Origin: Mucilaginibacter sp. PAMC 26640
Lineage (GTDB): Bacteria > Bacteroidota > Bacteroidia > Sphingobacteriales > Sphingobacteriaceae
Assembly (NCBI GenBank): GCA_001596135.1
Contig: CP014773.1
Location: 2,046,001 to 2,110,000 of the forward strand
Length of the DNA: 64,000 nucleotides
Direction of reading: 5' to 3'
Positions 1 to 8,937 of this stretch are shown piece by piece. Below the pieces are notes generated by a model. The model was not told the DNA's origin. It did no database searches and worked only from the letters and a program-made list of their open reading frames with translations. Both the position numbers and the translations under genes were made by a program. Every line of letters starts with the position of its first letter. The first letter of the stretch is position 1.

Positions 1-169
1 CCAATTCTTTGTTAGCAATTGCCAGCTCGGCAGCCCGCTCTTCTTTTTCCTTGTTTTGATAGGCAAGTTCGGTATTGGCTATGATCAGCTCAGCTGCGCG
101 TTTTTCTCTTTCTTCGTTTTGCAGCGCGAGTTTTTTATTTGCTGTAAGCAGGTCTTCTGATTGGGGCAT
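1..169 (-). CDS. N-terminus of coiled-coil signalling protein (probable sensor kinase), cut by window edge
   Basis: Reading the minus strand from an ATG at 169, the frame stays open to the window edge (about 56 codons), so only the N-terminus is present. It encodes two near-identical heptad-rich units of about 21 residues, recognisable by the repeated EKRAAEL/EERAAEL and IANTEL/IANKEL motifs, which predict a charged coiled coil. Bacteroidota PAS/GAF sensor histidine kinases often begin with such repeats, so this is probably a sensor kinase, but no catalytic domain is visible. It diverges from the histidine kinase gene at 577. The coding call is good; the product is a family-based guess. Confidence 0.55.
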   Translation of the reverse strand, partial: MPQSEDLLTANKKLALQNEEREKRAAELIIANTELAYQNKEKEERAAELAIANKEL

Positions 170-436
170 AGTTTTATTTTGTAGCGGCAAAAATGTAAAC
201 GGAAAGAATATACGGAAAGTCGTTTTTTGCAAATTATGCTTTTGGGGAGAAAGCGTAACTGGGCGACTATCTTATTGTACTAAAAATAACTTTATATGTT
301 TACACATCCTATTAATAAAATATAATAAGGGCAGTAGTTGCAGGGTAATTAAATTTATTATTACGATTAAGTTATTAGTTAAATTAATAGGTAAGGTAAA
401 AGCTTTTGAAGTCGATAAAATTTAGTTAAAATATAA

Positions 437-470
437 TTTGATAATCAAGTAGTACTACCTGATTATCAAA
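437..470. promoter_or_regulatory. 34-bp near-perfect palindrome (operator or hairpin)
   Basis: The arms TTTGATAATCA and TGATTATCAAA pair perfectly and surround a central self-complementary GTAGTACTAC; only one symmetric position pair is mismatched. It lies in the 407-bp divergent gap between two signalling genes. There is no long T-run after it, so a protein-binding operator seems likelier than a terminator. The rest of the gap (170-576) is AT-rich with no credible gene. A second weak stem, CCGGGTT/AACCCGG, sits at 525-531 and 548-554 just upstream of the kinase start. Confidence 0.5.
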
Positions 471-576
471 TAAACACAACTGTTGTAACACCTTATGCGT
501 ATTAATATGTTACAGGATGCACCCCCGGGTTTAAAGCTTGTAATAGCAACCCGGATCCTTTTTAACATCCACACCT

Positions 577-1680
577 ATGGAAGCTGCTGTATTTAATAGC
601 GCAGGGAACGCAACTGATCACTACAACCTCGAGCTTTTCTTTGAGAGCTCGCCGGATATTTTGTGTATTGCGGGTTATGATGGCTATTTTAAAAGAATAA
701 ACCCAACGGTATCTAAGGTGCTCGGCTATACCACAGAGGAACTTTTTTCGGCACCAATTAACACCTTTGTGCACCCGGAAGATCAGCAAATAACGGCCAA
801 AAACCGCGATAGCCTTACCAATAATAAACCGCTGCTCAATTTTGAGAATAGATACATCACCAAAAGTGGTGAGATCATTTGGCTATCCTGGACCTCAATG
901 CCGATTGATGAACAGCAGCTTGTATTTGCCATTGCCAAAAACATCACCCATAAAAAGAAACAGGAAGAAGACCGGAATTTGGTGATTGCCAGTTTAACGC
1001 AAACCAATAACGACTTGAAACAACTTACCTACACCACCTCACATGATCTGCGGTCGCCGGTAAGTAACCTGCTCACGGTGTTTAAAATGTTAGATATGGG
1101 TAAAATTAAGGATCGTGAGACGTTGGAATTTGTAGAGATGCTTAAATCAGCAACAGATAATCTGCATAGTACGTTAAACGGTTATGTTGACGCGCTGACG
1201 AAACGTAATATGCTCAGTGTAGCAGTAGAGCAGGTAGACCTTGCAGAGTCGCTCAACGCTGTATTAAGCTCCGTTAACTCTTTAGTAAAAGATACCAAAG
1301 CAGTATTCATTATCAATTTTGAGGAACAGCCATCGGTCAAATTCAACAAGGTGTATCTCGAAAGCGTTTTTCTTAACCTGATCACCAATTCCGTGAAATA
1401 TACCAGGCCCAATAAAACACCCATTATTACCATAACATCCTGCCGGCACAATAATGTAAGCAGGTTAATCTATAGCGACGAAGGGCAGGGGTTCGATATG
1501 GAGAAAGTTAAGGATAGGGTATTTGGCTTTAATCAAAAATTCCACAGTGATGAAACGATTGATAGTAAAGGTATTGGGCTTTACCTGGTTTACAACCATG
1601 TTAGCAGCCTTGGTGGTCACATTTCTATCGATAGCGAATTAAATAAGGGGGCCAGTTTTACCATAGCCTTTAGGGATTAA
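577..1680 (+). CDS. PAS-domain sensor histidine kinase
   Basis: A 367-residue kinase with no signal peptide or membrane segment, so it is probably cytoplasmic. A PAS fold covers about residues 15-128 (SSPDILCIAGYDGYFKRIN start, GYTTEEL, HPEDQ). The HisKA helix carries the H-box SHDLRSPV with phospho-acceptor His156. The HATPase_c domain has an N-box (LITNSVKY, about residue 271), DEGQGFD as G1, and KGIGLYL as G2. The protein would autophosphorylate on His156 and pass phosphate to a response regulator, which is not encoded nearby. The ATG at 577 follows a leader with a small stem-loop. The ligand sensed by the PAS domain cannot be told. Confidence 0.9.
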   Translation: MEAAVFNSAGNATDHYNLELFFESSPDILCIAGYDGYFKRINPTVSKVLGYTTEELFSAPINTFVHPEDQQITAKNRDSLTNNKPLLNFENRYITKSGEIIWLSWTSMPIDEQQLVFAIAKNITHKKKQEEDRNLVIASLTQTNNDLKQLTYTTSHDLRSPVSNLLTVFKMLDMGKIKDRETLEFVEMLKSATDNLHSTLNGYVDALTKRNMLSVAVEQVDLAESLNAVLSSVNSLVKDTKAVFIINFEEQPSVKFNKVYLESVFLNLITNSVKYTRPNKTPIITITSCRHNNVSRLIYSDEGQGFDMEKVKDRVFGFNQKFHSDETIDSKGIGLYLVYNHVSSLGGHISIDSELNKGASFTIAFRD

Positions 1681-1710
1681 CCCTGTATAACAGCCAAAGT
1701 TTAATCAGTT

Positions 1711-2526
1711 TTAAAGATTGGTACCCATTTCATAGATCTTCTCTCTTAGGTATCCCAGCAGTTGGATATTATCCGTTTCCGGGATTGCAGAGGGGGTAAT
1801 TGGCCTGCCTATTTTAATCTGCAACCGGTGCCCTTTTTTATTAAACAATTGGGAAAACAACAAAATAGTTTGCAGGGACGGGTGAATGTACCGCATCAAA
1901 CTAAACCAAAGGCCATTGTTGCCGTGGAAATAAACAGGTAATACCGGTTGGTCTGCCTTTTTGATGATTTTCCCTACTACCGGGTGCCATTCTTTATCAG
2001 TGATCTGTTTCTGTTTCAGGCAGTAATTAGATACTTCACCCGCAGGGAAAATAGCTACGGGTGTTCCCTGTTTCAGAACAGACAGGGTTGTTTTTAAACC
2101 ACTGATGCTGGATGAATCTTTAATGTTCTCAAAAGGGTTTACTGCGATGATATGGTCCGCCAGGTTAGGCACCTTTTTTAGCAGGAAATTACCCATAAAC
2201 ATGGTTTCCGGTCTTTTTTTAACCAGGATGCTCAACAAAGCCAGCGATTCTATTGCGCCATAAGGGTGATTGGAGATGGATACAAAGGCGCCATCCTGCG
2301 GAATGTTGAGGAGGTCGGCCTCATCGATCACCAACGTAACGCCAAGGGTTTTAAGCAGGTGATCGGTAAATGCGACACCTTTCAAACTTTTTGCATCCGC
2401 CATCATCTGGTTGAAGGCATTGATCTTCAAGATCCGCATAAAAAAGCTGGCCAGGCCACTGAAGGGCGAATTGCCAATACCTGCCGCTTTGCAGAAATCC
2501 TCTTTGGATATTGATAGTGCCTCCAT
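1711..2526 (-). CDS. PlsC-like lysophospholipid/glycerol acyltransferase
   Basis: A 271-residue membrane-associated acyltransferase. The block-I motif NHPYGAIE (residues 86-93) is the NHP-type variant of the HX4D catalytic motif, seen in the hemolysin/ornithine-lipid acyltransferase branch of the PlsC superfamily. Other family blocks are MFMGNFLLKKVPN and IFPAGEVS. It probably transfers an acyl chain to a lysolipid such as lysophosphatidate or lyso-ornithine lipid. No GNAT partner typical of OlsB-type systems is adjacent, so the substrate is open. It converges with the histidine kinase, with only 30 bp between the stops. Confidence 0.75.
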   Translation of the reverse strand: MEALSISKEDFCKAAGIGNSPFSGLASFFMRILKINAFNQMMADAKSLKGVAFTDHLLKTLGVTLVIDEADLLNIPQDGAFVSISNHPYGAIESLALLSILVKKRPETMFMGNFLLKKVPNLADHIIAVNPFENIKDSSSISGLKTTLSVLKQGTPVAIFPAGEVSNYCLKQKQITDKEWHPVVGKIIKKADQPVLPVYFHGNNGLWFSLMRYIHPSLQTILLFSQLFNKKGHRLQIKIGRPITPSAIPETDNIQLLGYLREKIYEMGTNL

Positions 2527-2702
2527 CTATGCAGCGTCCCGGGATAAAGGACTAGGTAAAGGTAGGCCCGCCATATTAATTGGCGAGTCGCTTCAGGTTA
2601 TCATAAGCCACCGATTTCGAATGATCCTCTAGATATTTTAACAAAAACTTAATGTTAGGATAAAGGTAAACTATTTGTAAATTTATACTACCAAAATTTC
2701 CA

Positions 2703-3908
2703 ATGCACCGGTTTATAAAACATTTGATCCTTAGCCTTACGGTTATAGCCAGCGCCCCTGTTTATGCGCAGGACAATAGCCAGCGGATCTGTTTTGAATT
2801 TTACGGTGTCACCTTTAATAGCGAAATAGCGAGCTCGTTGAAAACAGATATACCGTCGCGATTATCCAAACAGGATATTACTTTATTTTATCAAAAAATG
2901 GAGTCTGGCAATTATCACCCGATAATTGATTCGTTATTGGCTTTTAAAAAAAGGAATAAATTAAACGACTGGCTCTACTATCAGTTAATCCGTAAAACCG
3001 CCGAACAGATCAGTCCGAAAGCGGATAACTATGCCCGCTATACCATGTACAAATGGTTCTTGCTGGCACAATCCGGCTATGATGCACGACTGGCGCTAAC
3101 CAGCAGCAAAGTGATTTTTTATGTGCTGAACGATGAAGACATTGCCGATATCCCGTCTTTTGCCGTCGATGGGAAAAAATACATGTGTCTCAATTATCAT
3201 GATTATGCAAAAGCAGATCTCAACCGGGATCCACCTGTACCAATTGTTATCAACATTAAAAATGCCAAAAAGCCTTTTTCTTATAAAATAACCCGCATGC
3301 CCGATTTTAAGGCAGAAGACTACCAGGATAAGGAGATTCAGTTTACATATCATCATAAGGTTTACTATTTTAATATCAAGCTGAACCCACAGGTAGATAA
3401 AATTTTTATGAATTATCCGGGTGTTGATTTCGAGACCTATTTTAATATCCCTTTAAGCAAAGAAACCTATAGTTCGCTCATTCCACTGTTGCGGAATAAT
3501 ACCGCCGGCATGCGCCAGAAACAAGGCGTGGATTACCTGATGCGCTTTACACGCTATGCCTTTTTATATGAAGATGATGAGGAGAACTATGGTACAGAGA
3601 AGCGCCTTTCTCCCGAGGGAACCTTAGCCGCAAAGTATAGCGACTGTGATGACCGCGCTGCATTGTTCTTTTATTTGGTAAAGGAGATTTACAACCTGCC
3701 AATGATTGCCTTACTGTATCCAACCCATATTACTATGGCGGTGCAGTTTAGCAAGCCTGTAGGTAAGCCCATTATGTATAAGGGTGCTGCCTACACGGTA
3801 TGCGAACCAACACCACAGGTAAAGGACCTGAAAATTGGTGAGCTATCTGCAAAACTTAAAAACGTGCCGTACCGGGTAGTTTACCAATATGCTCCTCCCG
3901 CTAGGTAG
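2703..3908 (+). CDS. secreted transglutaminase-like protein
   Basis: A 401-residue protein with a Sec signal peptide (first ~22 residues, ending VYAQ). The C-terminal third resembles a transglutaminase/cysteine-protease core. It has a Cys in YSDCDDRAALF (Cys315) at the head of a helix, a His in PTHITMAV (His342), and an acidic residue in YTVCEPT (Glu368) in place of the usual Asp, in the expected order and spacing. The N-terminal half has no motif I recognise. A periplasmic or surface peptidase/amidase role is plausible. No partner genes: it is followed by a repeat array and a convergent efflux operon. Confidence 0.6.
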   Translation: MHRFIKHLILSLTVIASAPVYAQDNSQRICFEFYGVTFNSEIASSLKTDIPSRLSKQDITLFYQKMESGNYHPIIDSLLAFKKRNKLNDWLYYQLIRKTAEQISPKADNYARYTMYKWFLLAQSGYDARLALTSSKVIFYVLNDEDIADIPSFAVDGKKYMCLNYHDYAKADLNRDPPVPIVINIKNAKKPFSYKITRMPDFKAEDYQDKEIQFTYHHKVYYFNIKLNPQVDKIFMNYPGVDFETYFNIPLSKETYSSLIPLLRNNTAGMRQKQGVDYLMRFTRYAFLYEDDEENYGTEKRLSPEGTLAAKYSDCDDRAALFFYLVKEIYNLPMIALLYPTHITMAVQFSKPVGKPIMYKGAAYTVCEPTPQVKDLKIGELSAKLKNVPYRVVYQYAPPAR

Positions 3909-3937
3909 CTGCCAGCCGCGCAGATAGTGAGGGTTAA

Positions 3938-4228
3938 CCCGAAACAATATTGGGACGACGGCACTCACCACCCTGCCGTCGTGCTGAATTTATTTCAGCA
4001 TCTCACGCGCAAGGTAGCCGCATCTCGTAGAATTGTCCCGTAAGATCCCGAAACAAGTTCGGGACGACGGCACTCACCACCCCGCCGTCGTGCTGAATTT
4101 ATTTCAGCATCTCACGCGCGAGGTAGCCGCTTGGTGTTGAATTGTCCCGTGAGATCCCGAAACAAGTTCGGGACGACGGCACTCACCACCCCGCCGTCGT
4201 GCTGAATTTATTTCAGTATCTCACGCGC
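3938..4228. repeat. 109-bp tandem repeat, three copies, with internal stem-loops
   Basis: A conserved 73-bp core occurs at 3938-4010, 4047-4119 and 4156-4228, exactly 109 bp apart, with 36-bp spacers that are also similar. Each core holds three inverted motifs: CCCGAAAC..GTTCGGG, GACGGC..GCCGTC and GCTGAA..TTCAGC. Copies 2 and 3 are nearly identical; copy 1 has decayed in the first stem. The array fills the space between two convergent genes, as expected for REP/BIME-like intergenic elements. Similar 'tgctgaa..ttcagcatctcac' elements are, from memory, common in Sphingobacteriaceae. Confidence 0.9.
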
Positions 4229-4317
4229 AAAGATTTGAAAGGTTAACATTTCGGTTGTGTCAAGCAGTGTCAACCCTGTAAAATGCCGCGTAATTGCTAA
4301 ATCCCGGCGTGTGTATG

Positions 4318-5724
4318 CTATCTCCATCCGCCGCCTAAAGCGCGGTACAGGTTTACAATAGCCTGCAATTCCTGCAATTTATCGTTAACCCCGCTCAGCT
4401 GTGCCGAAAGTAAATTTTGTTCGGATGTCAGTACATCGGTATAGTTGGTTGCTGAGCTGTAGCGCAACAGCTCTTGCGTAAATTCCACCGATTTTTGAAG
4501 GGCTTCAATCTGCTTTGCCCGGGCATCTTCCTTTTCAAAGGCGGTTTGATGCGCGTACAGTGCATTTGATACTTCCTGCCCGGCCACCAGTAAAGTTTGC
4601 TGGAAATTATTCAGCGCTTGTTGCTGGGTAGCCTGTGCGTTGCGTAAACGTGCCTTATTTAGGCCCTGGTTAAATATAGGTTGCGTAAGCCCGCCTACAA
4701 TATTGTAAAAAATCGAGTTGCTGAAAAAGTCCCTTAATTGCAAACTGGATAAGCCACCCTGCGCCGTAATGGTAAACTGCGGATAAAAGTAAGTGCGGGC
4801 TACATTGGTGTTTTCAAATGCCGACCGGAATGCAAATTCGCTTTGCTGCACGTCCGGGCGGTTTACCAGTAGTTGTGCAGGGAAACCGGTTTGCAGATCA
4901 GTAGTTAGCTTTTGATCGGCCAGAGAACCGCGACTAACCGGCCCCGGCGGCCGGGATAGCAGGATATCCAACGCATTTTCCGTTTCGCGGATACTGCGTT
5001 TCAGGTCTGGAATGGCAACCTCAGCGGCGTAGCGGTTGGCCTCGCTTTGTACTACCGCGGCGCCGGTAACCACTGCACCTTGTTTCAGCTGCTTCATGGT
5101 TTCCACGTCCTTTATCCTGTTTTTTAGCGTTTGCTGTGTGATCTCCAGCTGCCTGTCTAAGGTGAGCAGTAAAAAGTAATTGTTGGCAATATCTGCGATC
5201 AGTTGCGTTTGTACGGCACGTTTGGCAGCATCGCTTTGCAAATAGTTAGCTATTGCAGACCGCTTCGTACTGCTTAGTTTGCCCCAAACGTCAGCTTCCC
5301 AAGAAGCGCTTAAACTGCCCTGAAAGGTCGTCGTAAGGGTATTAAAACCAGTACCCGTGGGGAAGTTTAAACCCGCTACAGATTGTTTTGACCGGGTAAC
5401 GCCTGCGTTAGCGCTCAAGCTTGGGTAAAAAGCGGCTTTGCTCTGCTGTAAAGTTGCTTGCGCTGCCAAGATGCGCTGCACGGCAGATTTCAGGTTGAGG
5501 TTGTTATTGATTCCTTCCTGGATCAAAGCTTTCAAAGCATTATCTGTAAAAAGGCTTTGCCATGGCATGGTGGCCAGTGTAGCACTGTCGGTACCTGTCT
5601 GATCGCGGTAAAGACCTGCAGTAGCCAGATCAGGCGACTGGTATTTTTTCCCGATCTTACAGGAAGAAGACGCAACTATTGCAAGGGTAAGCAGGCAAAT
5701 ATATCTGGTTATGGATCTGTTCAT
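4318..5724 (-). CDS. RND efflux outer-membrane factor (OprM/NodT-type lipoprotein)
   Basis: A 468-residue TolC-superfamily protein that forms the outer-membrane channel of a tripartite pump. The signal peptide ends in a lipobox (IVASSSC, acylated Cys22). The two long helical repeats typical of OEP domains are present, with an LLVNRPDVQQSE motif that is near-diagnostic of the OprM/NodT subfamily. It is the last gene of a three-gene operon, starting 18 bp after the pump gene. Its partners are the AcrB-like permease and the AcrA-like adaptor upstream. Its length is normal for the family. Confidence 0.92.
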   Translation of the reverse strand: MNRSITRYICLLTLAIVASSSCKIGKKYQSPDLATAGLYRDQTGTDSATLATMPWQSLFTDNALKALIQEGINNNLNLKSAVQRILAAQATLQQSKAAFYPSLSANAGVTRSKQSVAGLNFPTGTGFNTLTTTFQGSLSASWEADVWGKLSSTKRSAIANYLQSDAAKRAVQTQLIADIANNYFLLLTLDRQLEITQQTLKNRIKDVETMKQLKQGAVVTGAAVVQSEANRYAAEVAIPDLKRSIRETENALDILLSRPPGPVSRGSLADQKLTTDLQTGFPAQLLVNRPDVQQSEFAFRSAFENTNVARTYFYPQFTITAQGGLSSLQLRDFFSNSIFYNIVGGLTQPIFNQGLNKARLRNAQATQQQALNNFQQTLLVAGQEVSNALYAHQTAFEKEDARAKQIEALQKSVEFTQELLRYSSATNYTDVLTSEQNLLSAQLSGVNDKLQELQAIVNLYRALGGGWR

Positions 5725-5742
5725 TTTATGCTTTTCATTTAT

Positions 5743-8700
5743 TTAATGCGCAGGGGTAGTGGTAATCACCTCGTCATCATCGTTGTCATGTTCTTTATTT
5801 CGGCCAACTTTTTCCTGTAGATGCTGGAAAATGATAAACAGCACCGGGATGATGAATACCCCGAAGATGGTACCTACCAACATGCCACCCACTGCACCTG
5901 CACCAATGGATCTATTACCATTTGCACCCGCCCCCGTAGAAAACATGAGTGGCATGATCCCGAATATAAACGCAAAGGAGGTCATGAGGATCGGGCGAAA
6001 ACGAGCTTCGGCACCGGCAATAGCGGCAGGGATCAAATCCATACCTGCCCGGCGGCGTTCCAGCGCAAATTCCACAATCAGGATGGCGTTTTTGGCTAAT
6101 AAGCCGATAAGCATGATGAGCGAGATCTGCAAATAGATATTGCTGCCTACATTGAAGATTTGCGCAAACAGGTAGGTGCCCGCCAAACCCACAGGCAAGG
6201 AAAGCAATACTGCAAAGGGCAGCAGGTAGCTCTCATACTGGGCACTCAACAAAAAGTAAACAAAAACGAGGCAAAGGATAAATATATATACGGATTGCTG
6301 CCCTGTGCTCAATTCCTCGCGTGTTAGGCCCGAAAATTCAAAATCATAACCAGCAGGCAGTTGCTGTGCGGCAACTTCTTTAATCACTTTAATGGCATCA
6401 CCTGTACTGTAACCCGGTTTCGGCGAGCCGGAAACAGAGATGGCCGTAAACAAGTTGAACCTCGACAGCGATTCCGGACCGAATACTTTTTTAAGGCTGA
6501 TGAAGGTAGTGATAGGTGCCATAACGCCTGTGCTGGTGCGAACGAAGATTTTGCTCAGACCCGTTTCATTGGCGCGGTAATCATAATCTGCCTGTACCAT
6601 TACCCGGTACTGCTTGCCAAATTGGTTAAAGTTGGAGGCATATAATCCGCCATAATAACCCTGCAGGGTATTCAAAACCGAGGTTACCGTAACGCCCGCT
6701 TCTTTACATTTAGCCACATTAACATCCACCTGGAACTGCGGGAAATTAGGATTAAAGGACGAGTTTAAACTCTGGATCTCCTTTCGGTTTTGCAGTGCTG
6801 CCTGGAAACGGTTGCTTACCTTGTATAATTCTTCAATGCTGTGCCCGCCTTTATCCTGTATCTCGAACGAAAAACCATCACTGTTACCAAAACCTTGTAA
6901 GGTTGGTGGCGAGAAGTAAAATACGCTCGCTTCGCGCATATTGGCTGTCTTTTTAAAAAGCGTTGCGATGATATTTTGCAGGCTTTGTTCCTTTGCCTTA
7001 CGCTCATCCCAGTTTTTTAGTTTTAATATCACCATGGCATAGGCACTGCCCGAGCCTGCCAGGAAGTTAAAACCAACCAGCTTTAAAGAATTTTCTACTT
7101 CGGGGATGGTGTGGCCAATGCTGTCGATAGTAGTGGCAACCGCTGTTGTGCGTTCCATTGATGAAGCAGGAGGCAGGCTGATAGCTGCAAAAACTGTCCC
7201 CTGGTCCTCATTGGGTACAAAGCTGGATGGCGTAGTTTTAGCCAGGTAAATAAACAGTGCCGAAAATACCGCTACGGCTGTCATCGCTATCCACTTTTTT
7301 TGCGCCAAAAAGTTAACCGATTTCTTATACTTTCCGGTAACTGTATCAAACGAAGTATTGAAGGCCACATAAAAACGGTTGATGAAACCATGTTTCTTGC
7401 TGCCTTTTTCGTGCGGTTTTAAAAACAATGCGCATAATGCCGGGCTTAGCGTAAGGGCATTTACTGCTGATAAGATGATAGCCACTGCCAGCGTTATACC
7501 AAACTGTTTGTAAAATACCCCGGTTGAGCCGCTGATAAAGGTTACCGGTAAAAATACGGCCGACATTACCAGCGTAATAGAAACGATAGCGCCCGAGATC
7601 TCGTTCATCGCATCAACCGATGCTCTACGCGCTGATTTGTAGCCCTGATCCAGCTTGGCGTGCACGGCTTCAACTACCACAATGGCATCATCCACCACAA
7701 TACCGATGGCCAGCACCAGGGCAAAAAGCGTAAGCAAATTGATGGTGAAGCCAAACAGGTTTAAAAAGAAGAAGGTACCCACAATAGCTACCGGCACCGC
7801 TATAGCCGGGATCAGCGTAGACCGGAAATCCTGCAGGAAGATAAACACCACGATGAAAACCAGTATAAACGCTTCGATCAGCGTGCTGATCACTTTTTCA
7901 ATTGAAGCATCCAGGAAGTTATTAGCATCTACCAGGTAAGTGATTTTAATTCCTTTCGGGAATTTTTCTGAGGCTTCGTCCAGGATTTTTTTGGTTTGAT
8001 TGATCACGTCCCTGGCGTTTGACCCTGCTGTTTGGCTTATGGCCACACCTACGGATTCGTGCCCGTTTGTTTGTTCTACAAAGGAGTAATCCAATGCGCC
8101 AAGTTCTAAACGGGCTATATCATCAAGGCGGAGCAGTTGCCCGTTGCCTACCGATTTGATGATGATATCGCCAAATTCCTTGGCCGTTTGCAGCCTGCCT
8201 TTGTACCTTATTACATATTGAAAGGGTTCATGACTGTTTTCGCCAAACTTACCGGGGGCGGCCTCCACGTTCTGTTCGTTGAGTGCTTCTGTTATATCAT
8301 CTGGTACCAAACCATAGCGCGACATTACATCCGGTTTCAGCCAGATCCTCATCGAATAATCCTTCGAACCAAAAACCTGCGCCTGGCCAACGCCGGTTAC
8401 GCGTTGTATCTGCGGGATCAGGTTGATTTTGGTATAGTTCTGCAGAAATGTCTCATCGTAAGTTTTGTCTTCACTGGAAAGCGAAAAAATAAGCAGGTTA
8501 CTGCTTTGGCTCTTAGCTACCGACACCCCTGCCTGGGTTACTACCAATGGCAGCAGGCTGGTAGCCCGCGATACGCGGTTTTGTACGTTCACAGCGGCCA
8601 GGTCGGGATTGGTGCCCACCTTGAAATATACAGTGATTGAAGCAGAGCCATCGTTACTTGCACTGGAGGTCATGTAAGTCATGTTCTCCACCCCATTGAT

Positions 8701-8904
8701 CTGCTCTTCCATAGGGATGATCACGCTTTTCAATACCACATCGGCATTAGCACCGCTGTATGAGGCCTGTACCTGTACGGTAGGCGGTGCAATATCCGGG
8801 TATTGCGAAATAGGCAAATTGATGAGGCCCAATACGCCCAGTATCACCAATAAAACTGATATAACCGTAGATAATACGGGCCGTTCAATAAATTTCTTAA
8901 GCAT
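5743..8904 (-). CDS. RND multidrug efflux permease, HAE1 (AcrB/MexB) type
   Basis: A 1053-residue inner-membrane proton antiporter, full length for the family. It begins with the canonical FIERPVLSTVISVLLVILG helix, contains NLPISQYPDIAPPTVQV, and the TM4 proton-relay stretch GIVVDDAIVVVEAV with the paired Asp residues. It has the two large periplasmic loops and duplicated 6-TM halves, and ends in a charged cytoplasmic tail (EHDNDDDE). HAE1 pumps export hydrophobic or amphiphilic drugs, dyes, detergents or lipids. It is the middle gene, 33 bp after the adaptor and 18 bp before the channel gene. The substrate cannot be predicted. Confidence 0.95.
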   Translation of the reverse strand: MLKKFIERPVLSTVISVLLVILGVLGLINLPISQYPDIAPPTVQVQASYSGANADVVLKSVIIPMEEQINGVENMTYMTSSASNDGSASITVYFKVGTNPDLAAVNVQNRVSRATSLLPLVVTQAGVSVAKSQSSNLLIFSLSSEDKTYDETFLQNYTKINLIPQIQRVTGVGQAQVFGSKDYSMRIWLKPDVMSRYGLVPDDITEALNEQNVEAAPGKFGENSHEPFQYVIRYKGRLQTAKEFGDIIIKSVGNGQLLRLDDIARLELGALDYSFVEQTNGHESVGVAISQTAGSNARDVINQTKKILDEASEKFPKGIKITYLVDANNFLDASIEKVISTLIEAFILVFIVVFIFLQDFRSTLIPAIAVPVAIVGTFFFLNLFGFTINLLTLFALVLAIGIVVDDAIVVVEAVHAKLDQGYKSARRASVDAMNEISGAIVSITLVMSAVFLPVTFISGSTGVFYKQFGITLAVAIILSAVNALTLSPALCALFLKPHEKGSKKHGFINRFYVAFNTSFDTVTGKYKKSVNFLAQKKWIAMTAVAVFSALFIYLAKTTPSSFVPNEDQGTVFAAISLPPASSMERTTAVATTIDSIGHTIPEVENSLKLVGFNFLAGSGSAYAMVILKLKNWDERKAKEQSLQNIIATLFKKTANMREASVFYFSPPTLQGFGNSDGFSFEIQDKGGHSIEELYKVSNRFQAALQNRKEIQSLNSSFNPNFPQFQVDVNVAKCKEAGVTVTSVLNTLQGYYGGLYASNFNQFGKQYRVMVQADYDYRANETGLSKIFVRTSTGVMAPITTFISLKKVFGPESLSRFNLFTAISVSGSPKPGYSTGDAIKVIKEVAAQQLPAGYDFEFSGLTREELSTGQQSVYIFILCLVFVYFLLSAQYESYLLPFAVLLSLPVGLAGTYLFAQIFNVGSNIYLQISLIMLIGLLAKNAILIVEFALERRRAGMDLIPAAIAGAEARFRPILMTSFAFIFGIMPLMFSTGAGANGNRSIGAGAVGGMLVGTIFGVFIIPVLFIIFQHLQEKVGRNKEHDNDDDEVITTTPAH

Positions 8905-8937
8905 GTTGCCTGGGTGTAATTTGGTGGGATAATGCCG

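Noticed and set aside
75..425. A 116-codon plus-strand open frame at the left edge
   Set aside because: The first part is antisense to the coiled-coil gene and the rest is low-complexity AT-rich DNA.
8137..8640. A 167-codon plus-strand open frame
   Set aside because: Antisense to the conserved AcrB-like pump gene; its product shows no recognisable domain.
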